Source: Branchinecta lynchi (lineage: Eukaryota > Arthropoda > Branchiopoda > Anostraca > Branchinectidae). Taken from it: DNA of 64,000 nucleotides. How positions within the stretch are numbered: the stretch's first letter is position 1; every line of letters begins with the position of its first letter. The stretch covers positions 5,866,561 through 5,930,560 of the forward strand of contig JAKZAP010000003.1 of NCBI GenBank assembly GCA_023053575.1, given 5' to 3'. Under the pieces are notes generated by a model. The model saw nothing but the letters and a program-made list of their open reading frames with translations, searched no databases and was not told the origin of the DNA. Position numbers and translations under genes: made by a program. This document shows positions 22,030-31,456 of this stretch, in pieces.

Positions 22030-22905
22030 CCGACATATGTTTGTAGAATTTTATTTCTTACGTATAAAAGACCCGGTGTGCGGACGAGAATACCGACGCC
22101 CGAGAAAAGCATTCAGAATTCGATTTCTTCTGTATTTTGTCCGACAAGATTGTAAAGAAATTTATTTTTACGCGTAAATAGAAGCCGATGTACCGATGAG
22201 AATTGAACTTTCGGCATGCGCCCGATAAAAAGTTACAGAATTTTTTTTTTTTTTTTTTTTTTTTGTAAAATGAACCCGATGTGCCGACGAGAATACCGAC
22301 GCCTGACAAAACCATCGAGCAATTGATTTGTTCTGTGTTTTGCTCGACTAGACTGTACAAAACTTGATTCATACGTGTAAAAATAACCCCTTGTGCCAAT
22401 GAAACTCAAACTTCCTGGGTGCGCCCGACAAAGTTTGCAAAATTTGATTTCTTACGTATAAGTAGAACCGGGTGTGCCGACGAGTAGACCGACGCCCGAC
22501 AAAAGCATAAAAAAAACTATTTCTTCTGGATTTCTTATGTATAAAAAGAACCGGATGTGCCGACGAACCGAGGCACGACAAAAGCATGCAGAATTCGATT
22601 TCTCCAGTGCTTTGACTGACAAATGTTTGCAGGATTTCGTTTCTTGCGTATAAAAAGAACCCGATGTGCCGACGAGTCGACCGACGCCCGACAAAAACTT
22701 AATTTGTTTTTATTTCTTCTGGATTCCTTCTGTATAAAAAGAACCCGATGTGCCGATGAGAATGCCGAGACACGACAAAACCATGCAGAATTCACTTTCT
22801 TCATTGTTTTGCCCGACAAACATTTGCAGGATTTTATTTCTTGCATGTAAAAACACCCGATGTGCCGACGAATCGACCGATGCCTGATACAAAATATTAT
22901 TTGTT
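22030..22905. repeat. Minisatellite, about nine units of 80-115 bp
   Basis: The motif (C)CGATGTGCCGACGAG then CGACGCCCGACAAAA recurs near 22075, 22188, 22280, 22390, 22472, 22553, 22662, 22747 and 22858. Spacing alternates around 82-113 bp, giving a ~195-bp higher-order unit. Each unit also has TTTCTTNNGTATAAAAAGAA. A poly-T run of over 20 interrupts it at ~22242. Overlapping open frames on both strands are products of the repeat. Confidence 0.85.
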
Positions 22906-22939
22906 CTGTGTTTGCCGGCGCTTCGCCCGACGAAAGTAC

Positions 22940-23798
22940 TTTCTCAGGACCTTTAGGGGGGGGGAGTCCCCCCCCCCCCATAGTGACGCCCCTGCCGATC
23001 GCTCCACTCTGAGAGTTTCACACGATTTCCGGTTTTCCTCTCCGACTCTCCCCGATTCGTTCCGGTCCGGACTTGAGATGAGACATCTGAGACACGAGAT
23101 CTTTCCAGATATCAAGTTTCATTAAGATCCGATCACCCGTTCGAAAGTTATGCATGTCCCTATTTTCCGGATTCCGCCCCTTCCCCCTCCCCCCACGATG
23201 GTCGGATCGGGTCAGTGACTATTTCTAAGTTAGTTTGGTCGGGTCCCTGATATGCTTACCAAGTTTTATCGTCCTAGCCCACCTGGAAGTACATTAACTA
23301 CGGATCGCGGGAATTCCGGAACCCCCCCTCCAGCTCCCCCACAGTGTCCGAATTCGGTCCAGTTCCGTCAGTCATGTATCTAGAGCTTGTGCTTGTTTTT
23401 ACCATCCAGTTTCATCCCGATCGCTCCACTCTGAGAGTTTCACACGATTTCCGGTTCCCCCCTCCGACTCCCCTCCGATTCATCGGATCCGGTCCTGACT
23501 TGAAATGAGACGTCTGAGGCACGAGATCTTTCCATGTATCAAGTTTCATTACGATCCGATCACCCGTTCGAAAGTTATGGACGTCCCTATTTTCCGGATT
23601 CCACCCCCTCCCCCCACGATGGTTGGATCGGGCAAGTGACTATTTCCAAGTTAGTTTGATCGGGTCCCTGATATGCCTGCCGAGTTTCATCGTCCTAGCT
23701 TATCTGGAAGGACCCTAACTCGCAAACACCGGACTGACCGACCGACCGACGGAAATGTGATCGGTATATGGCACTTGGCCGGAAGGCAAGTGCCATAA
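22940..23798 (+). repeat. Family B element, 3' part
   Basis: Begins abruptly after a poly-G/poly-C junction (~22956-22980). Two long units start at 22995 and 23417 (CCGATCGCTCCACTCTGAG). It ends with the GACCGACCGACCGACGG microsatellite and the hairpin ATGGCACTTGGCC, GGAAGG, CAAGTGCCAT. The 5' end is missing or replaced by the neighbouring minisatellite. Confidence 0.78.
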
Positions 23799-24062
23799 AA
23801 ACCAAATCAAGATTAAACAGAAAAGGCACATTGATTCTAATAAGGTGAAATTTTAAATCTAAACGTTCACGAACAAAAATAGGGCACTCAAAAAGAAAAT
23901 GGGAAGATGTTTCATTTTCACCACAAAGGCACAACTCCGTATCATTTTTGTTTATTCTATGAAGGAAAAAATTTAACCTATAATGGCCCGTGATAATCTG
24001 TGTTAAATGGTAAGAGGGCTGAACTTTTGAAGCCGCTAATAAATCTTCTTTAGAAATAACAA
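23799..24062 (-). pseudogene. LINE C-terminal fragment (between two B elements)
   Basis: The minus-strand reading contains LTQIITGHYRLNFFLHRINK, then CLCGENETSSHFLFECP and RERLDL. This is the conserved Cys/His tail after the RNase H domain in jockey/I-type LINEs. It is bordered on both sides by family B ends, so it is a remnant. The matching upstream part lies at 25966-26640. Confidence 0.8.
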
Positions 24063-25965
24063 GAGCTACGAGCTCATATGGCACTTGTTACGAGTAGGCA
24101 CGGCTCGGTTATGTCAATGATATATCTAGTGTTTGCTAGGTGTCTTCCCACCAAGTTTCATCTCGATCCCTCCACTCATAGCGTTTTCCAATATTTCCGG
24201 TTCTCCCCTCCAGCTCCCCCCAAAAGTCACCGGATCCGGTCCGGATTTTAAGTGGGTCGTCTGAGGCATGAGGTCTTTCCAAATATCAAGTTTCATCGAG
24301 ATCCGGTCCCCCGTTCAAAAGTTATAAATACCTAAAGATTCCGGATTCCCCCTCCCTCCACTCCCCCGACAGTGCCCGAATCGGCTCGGTCACGTCAATG
24401 ATGTATCTAGTGTTTGCTAGGTGTCTTCCCACCAAGTTTCATCTCGACCCCTCCACTCATAGCGTTTCCCAAGATTTCCGGTTGCCCCATCCAGCTCCCC
24501 CAAGAGTCACCGGATCCGGTCCAGATTTTAAGTGGGTCGTCTGAGGTGTTAGGCCTTTCCAAATATCAAGTTCCATCGAGATCCGATCACCCGTTCAAAA
24601 GTTATAAATACCTCAAGATTCCGGATTCCCCCTCCCTCCACTCCCCCCACAGTGCCCGAATTGGCTCGGTTATGTCAATGATGTATCTAGTGTTTGCTAG
24701 GTGTCTTGACACCAAGTTTCATCTCGATCCCTCCACTCATAGCGTTTCCCAAGATTTCCGGTTGCCCCCTCCAGCTCCCCCCAAAAGTCACCGGATCTGG
24801 TCCGTATTTTAAGTGGGTCGTCTGAGGCATGAGGCCGTTCCAAATATCAAGTTTCATCGAGATCCGGTCACCCGTTCAAAAGTTATAAATACCTCAAGAT
24901 TTCGGATTCCCCCTCCCTCCACTCCCCCGACAGTGCCCGAATCGGCTCGGTCATGTCAATGATGTATCTAGTGTTTGCTAGGTGTCTTCCCACCAAGTTT
25001 CATCTCGATCCCTCCACTCATAGCGTTTCCCAAGATTTCCGGTTGCCCCATCCAGCTCCCCCCAAAAGTCACCGGATCCGGTCCAGATTTTAAGTGGTCG
25101 TCTGAGGTATGAGGTCTTTCCAAGTATCAAGTTCCATCGAGATCCGATCACCCGTTCAAAAGTTAACAATACCTCAAGATTCCGGATTCCCCCTCCCTCT
25201 ACTCCCCCCACAGTACCCGAATCGGCTCGGTTATGTCAATGATGTATCTAGTGTTTGCTAGGTGTCTTCCCACCAAGTTTCATCTCGATCCCTCCACTCA
25301 TAGCGTTTCCCAAGATTTCCGGTAGCCCCCTCCAGCTCCCCCCAAAAGTCACCGGATCCGGTCCGGATTTTAAGTAGGTCGTCTGAGGCATGAGGTCTTT
25401 CCAAATATCAAGTTCCATCGAGATCCGATCACCCGTTCAAAAGTTATAAATACCTCAAGATTCCGGATTCCCCTCCCTCCACCCCCCCCCCCCCACAGTG
25501 CCCGAATCGGCTCGGTTATGTCAATGATGTATCTAGTGTTTGCTAGGTGTCTTCCCACCAAGTTTCATCTCGATCCCTCCACTCATAGCGTTTCCCAAGA
25601 TTTCCGGTTGCCGCCTCCAGCTCCCCCCAAAAGTCACCGGATCCGGTCCGGATTTTAAGTGGGTCGTCTGAGGCATGAGGTCGTTCCAAATATCAAGTTT
25701 CATCGAGATCCGATCACCCGTTCAAAAGTTAAAAATACCTCAAGATTCCGGATTCCCCCTCCCTCCACTCCCCCCACGGTGCTCGGATCGGGGAAGTGAC
25801 TATTTCCAACTTAATCATTTGGGGTCCCTGATATGCCTGCCAAGTTTTATCGTCCTAGCTTATCTGGAAGTGCCCGAACTAGCAAAACCTGGACAGACCG
25901 ACAGACGGACAGAAATTGCGATCGCTATATGGCACTTGGCCGAAGGGCAAGTGCCATAAAAAACC
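24063..25965 (+). repeat. Family B element with six ~281-bp tandem units
   Basis: 5' end AAGAGCTACGAGCTCATATG plus GCACTTG. The tandem landmark GTTTGCTAGGTGTCTT occurs at 24131, 24412, 24692, 24973, 25253 and 25538 (steps 281, 280, 281, 280, 285). Then comes CTTGGGGTCCCTGATATGCC-type sequence, the microsatellite GACAGACCGACAGACGGACA and the hairpin ATGGCACTTGGCC/GGCAAGTGCCAT. Units are nearly identical, indicating recent amplification. Confidence 0.9.
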
Positions 25966-26640
25966 GAACAGACCAAGAACTGACTTTATTCTTAAATTCT
26001 TCATACCATCGTCCATAAAGTGTATTTAGTTGACGGATGAAAGGCCTAAGGTGTCTACTAATGATTCATCAGTGAAAGTACTATGATTGGACGAACGTCT
26101 AGTAAGGGGGAATTCAGGAGAAGTGAAAGTTGACCAGTGACTTGGCCGGCCTTTTTTCGCACAGCCTAATGTCGTTAGCTCAGTCGCTCGGAAAACAATT
26201 GGCAATACCCCTGCAATGGCCGTAATCGTCATTTTGGGCAGAACGAAAAGATTTTGAAATTATTAACATTGAAGTTCTTTGAGCAGACTGTAGCACTTGT
26301 AAAATATTTTTGTTTCTAAGAGCTGAAAACCAAACCGATACCCCATACAAAACTGCTTTCTGCAACTGATTTATATAATTTTCTTAAGCTTGTGATTTGA
26401 GGCCCCATGTCGTCTTCGCTTCACAAAGCAGTCTCGTTGAATACTGTTTTGCAGAAGTAACCCGGGAAGATACATGATCAGTCCATAAAAGTTTCCTGTC
26501 TAAAATGATTCCTAAATAACGGACTTTTTGTTGTATATTAATTATTTCTCCTCCAAAGATCAAGATTTGCAGCAGGAACTTCGTGTTTATTTGTGAATAA
26601 TACAGCTTCTGTTATCTGGTTAAATAATGTTTACTGTAAT
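25966..26640 (-). pseudogene. LINE reverse-transcriptase thumb/RNase H region fragment
   Basis: The minus strand shows KVRYLGIILDRKLLWTDHV, then KAVLYGVSVWFSALRNK, VLQSAQRTSMLIISKSFRSA and RATELTTLGC. This is the standard order downstream of the catalytic core in jockey/I-type LINEs. There are frame breaks. It continues biologically into 23799-24062, the two having been separated by the family B insertion. Confidence 0.78.
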
Positions 26641-26829
26641 GACTATTTACAGATGTTCAATGGAAATAGGTGTGGTCAGGTTTAGATTAATGGCTTGACA
26701 TACTTCGGTGGATTTGTTAGAAACAAATGGGTTCCAGACTACGCTTATATCCGTTGTACGTTACAATAAACGTTATATAACGCTGGACTGGAGAGATTCG
26801 CGTGTCCCAACTTATTTACCGAATCTTAC

Positions 26830-27813
26830 TAGACCAAAGGTTTCGATGGTCTCAAAAATCCAATATTTGATCTAGACAATTGGGTCTTGTCTTCGCCAGG
26901 TCCAGTCTTCGCCAGACTCCTTGGACATTCTTAACATAAAAATTCAGAAACAAATTAAGTCCAAATAGCTAATCATCTGTGAAAACCAAAATCAGATATG
27001 GATTCAGTATGCGTGTTTACCCCTATAAGTCATATCTGTTTTGACGAAAACTTCCTGCCTTACTTCTGCCAATTTTCCGGTTTCGACTGAATTCCGGAAC
27101 TACTTGTCCGGTGAAAAAAGAAAGCTAAGAAACGAGTTCAGCATATCTTCTTTCCCCATCATCAAACGTCTAATCAACTTCAAATACAAATTTAACTCAT
27201 AACAAATTTTCCGGTTCCATCAGGATTTCGGGCGAAATATATGTCCGGGTAAAAGAGATTGTCATATACGGATTCAGCATCACTTCTTACCCCTAAATCG
27301 GATTTCTCATCAACTACAAATAAAACTTTTACTTTAAAAAAATTTCCGGTTTTGGCCGGATTCCGGACGAACTACTTGTCCGGGTGGAAAATAATTTTTA
27401 CACAAGTGTTCAGCAAGTCTTCTTATCCCTAAATCAAACATCTAGTCAACATCTAATACAAATTTTATTTTTAACAGACTTTCCGGTTTTTGCAGGATTC
27501 CGGACGAACGAGGCGAGAAAATGGTTTTCATCATCGTGTTCATGCCTTTTTACCCCATAATCGACTATCCCATTAACTGTTTTAAATATTTTGTTTGCCC
27601 CTTAATTTGAACCCCCTCCCCTACCCCTAAATGTAGGGCTACAAAGCCCATCTACGAACTTGACCTGTCCGATGACCCAAAGAATCCTCACACTAATTTT
27701 CATCAAAATATCTCATTCCCTTTGAGAGTTATCGTGCTTACAGACGGACAGACAGACGGACAACTTTTGCGATGTCATAGGTATTCCTCCACTTACGTTT
27801 TGGGATCCGAAAA
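26830..27813 (+). repeat. Family A element, copy 3
   Basis: Start AGACCAAAGGTTTCGATGG; units with ACTTGTCCGG and CTAATCAACTTCAAATA; microsatellite GACGGACAGACAGACGGAC; end CCACTTACGTTTTGGGATCC. The 5' GGGATCCC is mutated (GGTCTC), so this copy has only one intact palindromic end. Confidence 0.82.
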
Positions 27814-28032
27814 AGAAAAGAGAGCAAAATAGAGAGAGGTTTAGCAGTCAGAACATGTCTCAGCCACCAGTCTCGTTTACCGCGCCACTGCCGGTACTCT
27901 TAGAAATGTCAGCTTAATTAAGGAGGCCCAAATTGAGTAAACACGAAAAAAACAGCAAAAGTGTCAAAACACGCCAGGAGATGAATTTTGATGCTCCATA
28001 CCTGACGGAATGGTAATTACCCAATTAAGACT
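27814..28032. other. Upstream region of Rh-like exon 1a
   Basis: Unique-looking A/T-rich sequence between a family A end and the candidate TATA box. No repeat or coding feature was recognised. Confidence 0.4.
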
Positions 28033-28039
28033 TATATAA
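28033..28039 (+). promoter_or_regulatory. Candidate TATA box for Rh-like exon 1a
   Basis: TATATAA at 28033, with an initiator-like TTCAAGT whose A is at 28060, 27 bases from the start of the box. That is normal spacing for arthropod core promoters. The start codon follows at 28107. Confidence 0.5.
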
Positions 28040-28106
28040 CCGAGGAAGAAATGAAGTTCAAGTTTCACAGTTGAAATAATTCTTGCAGTGATTACTCCTG
28101 AAGTGA

Positions 28107-28296
28107 ATGAATAACAGGAGAATGTCGAATCTAACGACGAGTCACCGGGGACAAATCCTGGTACTTTTCTGCATTGAGATAGCTATGATTGTTATTTTCG
28201 GAATTTTTGTGGACTACAAAGACGAAGCCCATGCTCATGAAGGGTTCAACAAGACTGGTGCCTGGCTGCAAAATAGCCTAAAAGAAACTTATCCAA
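28107..28296 (+). CDS. Rh-type ammonium transporter-like first exon (1a)
   Basis: Encodes 63 residues beginning MNNRRMSNLTTSHRGQ, then a hydrophobic helix (ILVLFCIEIAMIVIFGIFV) and DYKDEAHAHEGFN, ending LKETYP. This matches the N-terminal exon of Rh glycoproteins (helix, short acidic His motif, then YPSFQDVH in the next exon). The donor A|GTAAGA after 28296 leaves phase 1. TTCTTGCAGTG sits just before it (28080-28090) and could be a 3' splice site; the same 11-mer precedes exon 1b. Rh proteins move ammonia/ammonium across membranes. I could not find later exons in the window, so it may be a first exon with distant partners or an orphan. Confidence 0.7.
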
Positions 28297-28784
28297 GTAA
28301 GACATTTTTTATATCAGAAACTATAGTTAATTCTTGCGTTCGCTGGCATCATACATGGTATGAATAGAGTCTACGGCTTCTGAGGTTACGTTCAGACAAG
28401 TTATAATGATGTCTAGGGCCGCGCAGGTTACGTTCCAACAACTTATTAAACTTTATGACCATAAGAGGAGGGGCCAGCTTTTTATTGTGGTAGCTACTAC
28501 CCTCTCTAGAACGGAAATAATAACAGCGCGGAGTGAAGTCAACATTCTGACGGGAATTCCTGCTCACGGAAAATTGTAACGATACTACGATAACCCTTGG
28601 AATGAAAATGATAATAGGGGGAGCCAATTTTTTTTACCATTCCCCGCAGTATAACGAAAATATTGACAGGAATGTAACGATCGTAACTATCATGGAACGC
28701 TACCAGAGCGACCACAAACCTGTTAGAACCCCACGTACAGCACCACTGATCAAAGTTTTCCAGGAACAAAAAATACTGTAATGA
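28297..28784. other. Between Rh-like exon 1a and family B
   Basis: Two short repeats of AGGTTACGTTC (28383, 28428) and several AACGATA/ATAACG motifs. No coding sequence recognised. Confidence 0.4.
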
Positions 28785-30326
28785 TCAAGAGCTAGAAGCT
28801 CATATGGCACTTGCAAGGCTGGGTCACAGGATGAAAGTCAAAACTTGCCAATTCGTGGGTTTGTTCTGATCATTTCTAAGCACAACTCAGATATGAATAA
28901 TCCTGGGGCCTTGGGCACCACGAGAATTTATCGTTTGGTACAAAGTATTTTATTTTTACCATTGGCTGTGACGACGTGTATTTTAAGGGCACCAGAAACT
29001 GATCTGTAAGCAAAATCCCTGAGGCAAAAATGATGAGGGGTCAGATCGGGGTCATGAAGATGAATATTTTGCTCAAAAGTATTCTTTATACTTTAAAGAA
29101 TTCACTTGTAAGCAAAACCCGTCAAAACCCTAAAATGATCATGGGCCCTCGGGGATTACGAATATGTATCGTTAGGTCAAAAGTATGTTTTTTACTTTTC
29201 GGTTAAGAAATGATGGGTGCTAGAAATCTATTTGTAAGCTAAACACTTGTGGCACGAACAATCATCGATCTCGGGGATCATGAAATGTACAATTTGGTCA
29301 AAAGTATTATTTTCACTTTGTGGTTAAGATGCGCACTTCAGGGGATGATCTGATCTGGGAAGTGACAATTTCTAAACCAATCTTGTCGAGTCCTTAATGT
29401 TCCAACCAAGTTTCATCATCCTGTAGCACATCTGGAATTAACTTACCTCGCAATCACCCGAATTCCAGACACCTCTCCAACTCCCCCCACAGTGCCCGGA
29501 TCCAGTCCGGTTCTGTCATCGATGTGCCTTGTTCCTGTGCTAGTTCTTCTTACCTAGTTTCTTACCGATCGTCGGCTCTAGGCGTGTCACAAGATTTCGG
29601 TTCTCCCCTACAGTCATCGGAGCCAGGCCGGACTTGAAATGGGACATCTGAGATACGAGGTCTTTCCAAATATCAAATTTCATTAAGACCCGTTCGAAAG
29701 TTACATACCTCAAGATTCAGGATTCCCCCTCTCTCCAATCCCTCCACGATGGTCGGATTGGGGACCTGACTATTTCCAAGTTATTCTGGCCGATACGCTG
29801 ATACGCCTGCCAATTCTAATCGTCCTAGCCCACCTGGAAGTACCTCAGCGGGATTCCGGAACCCCCCTTCAACTCCCCCCACAGTGCCCAAATCCGATAC
29901 AGTTCTGCCAGTGATGTATCTAGGGCTTGTGCTTGTTCTTCCTACCAAGTTTCATCCTGATAACTCCGCTCTAAGCGTGTCGCAAGATTTCCGGTTCCCC
30001 TTCCGACTCCCCTACGTTCATCGGACCCGGTCCGGACTTGAAATAAGACCTGTGAGACACCTGGTCGTTCCAAGTATAAAGTTCCATTAAGATCCGATCA
30101 CCCGTTCCAAAGTTACACATACCTCAATATTCCGGATTCCCCCTCCCTCCACGATGGTCGGAGCGAGAAGTGAGTATTTCCAAGTTAGTTTGGTCGGGTT
30201 CTGAATCCGCCTGCCAAGTTTCATCGTCCTAACGCAACTGGAAGTACCCTAACTCGCGATCACCGAACTGACCGACGGGAAAAGCGATTGGTGTATGGCA
30301 CTTGGCCGGAAGGCAAGTGCGATAAA
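28785..30326 (+). repeat. Family B element, near full length
   Basis: 5' end AAGAGCTAGAAGCTCATATG plus GCACTTGC. Then three or four ~130-bp units (AAAACCC, GGGATCATGAA, TTTGGTCAAAAGTA), then ~280-bp-type units (TTCCAAGTATAAAGTTCCAT, GATCCGATCACCCGTTC), and the 3' hairpin ATGGCACTTGGCCGGAAGG plus CAAGTGCGAT. It lies between the two Rh-like exons. The best copy for defining the order of family B parts. Confidence 0.85.
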
Positions 30327-31233
30327 AAAAAATGGGGAAACCACTCCAGGCGGTTTGATGTGGTTAGTTAGATATGTCTGGGGCTTGGAAAGTCGGATTA
30401 AAATTTTGCAGAGATTAGAAGATCTGCACGCAAACACTGCACTGAAATATATATTGTGTTATTAGTCCAAGTATGTTACTGCGTTATTAGTTTGTGTACC
30501 AAGTACTTCAAGGGAAAAATTAGAATGGATACGACGATCCACACGACGAAATACAACAGCATTCCCCTAACCGACAACCAAACAAATAGCCTAACGTACA
30601 CTTATTCTATTATGCATTAGAAAGAATCCAATTCCTTCGTGTCCGCGCTGGCTTCCTACTCCTTACATACCGGAAAAGAACATGCTGATTCAAGGCATAA
30701 TTATTAGTGCTGGCCTCGGATGGACAGACCGGCCGGAATCCGGCCAAAACCGGAAGTTTAAACATGAAGATCTGAAACTAAAACAACTGAAACAACGAAA
30801 AACTACAATTACTCTACCAATCACCACAATAGAAGTAGAAAACCATTATGGTCCTAAGCAGTCATACTGCGAGGCCGCAAAAAGGAAGAGGAAATGGAGC
30901 GTCACGCCGTCCAAAGGGGCCTGACATAAAGAAGAAGAAGAAGAACGGTGAAAATAATTACCTATTAGACCCGGTCAAAAGAGAAAGAAGCTTATTGTGT
31001 TGACTGATTTGATGTGTCGTTCCAGTCAATAGATGGTTGACAAGAATAGAAGCTATAATGATTAGAAGAAAATGCAGAAAAATACAAATATTTAGAGTTT
31101 CATAAGAGGTGATTAGTCAAAACATGCTACGGGACAATTGGGGTCAAATATCACTCTAACCCTCACCTATGATACTATCTTCTAACCCCAGATGGAGTAG
31201 GATAACCCCACTGACACAAATGACTATAGTCTG
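30327..31233. other. Region upstream of Rh-like exon 1b
   Basis: No gene recognised. A short family A-like fragment with GGCCGGAATCCGGCCAAAAC lies near 30731-30750, and (GAA)n at ~30928-30945. A clear TATA box was not found near exon 1b. Confidence 0.45.
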
Positions 31234-31456
31234 ATGCAACTTCTTGCAGTGTCCAAAATGCCACGGTCTGACTTACGTTTTGAGCGCGTGAAATTTGCGC
31301 TAGTTCTTATAAATATCGAAGTGGCGTTTTTCGCACTGTTTGCACAATTCACTGAATACGGAAAGCATGCAAACGCAGGTTACGAACGGAACGGTGTTGA
31401 CCCTGCCCACGGAGGGTTGTCTTTCGAGAAGAATAACATTCGGGGCGTATATCCAA
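31234..31456 (+). CDS. Rh-type ammonium transporter-like first exon (1b)
   Basis: Second copy of the exon type at 28107. The likely start is ATG 31258 (MPRSDLRFERVKFALVLINI), because the upstream ATG at 31234 precedes a TTCTTGCAGTG that also occurs before exon 1a and may be an acceptor. Helix ALVLINIEVAFFALFAQF, then TEYGKHANAGYERNG, ending RGVYP. The donor A|GTAGGT after 31456 is at the same codon position (TAT CCA A|GT) as in 1a. The two copies are clearly diverged, so this is an old tandem duplication or a pair of alternative first exons. No downstream Rh exon was located. Confidence 0.66.

Noticed and set aside
22058..22981. Minus-strand frames of 70-150 codons
   Set aside because: They follow the minisatellite unit and repeat with it; low-complexity and without a known domain.
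24414..25561. Open frames on both strands in the 281-bp array
   Set aside because: Unit length is not a multiple of three and frames differ between units; explained by G+C-rich repeat sequence.
24063..25965. CRISPR-like array of regular repeats
   Set aside because: The units are 281 bp with no variable spacers, in a eukaryotic genome; a transposon-borne minisatellite.
31234..31257. ATG at 31234 as start of Rh-like exon 1b
   Set aside because: It lies before the TTCTTGCAGTG shared with exon 1a; the in-frame ATG at 31258 is preferred, though not excluded.
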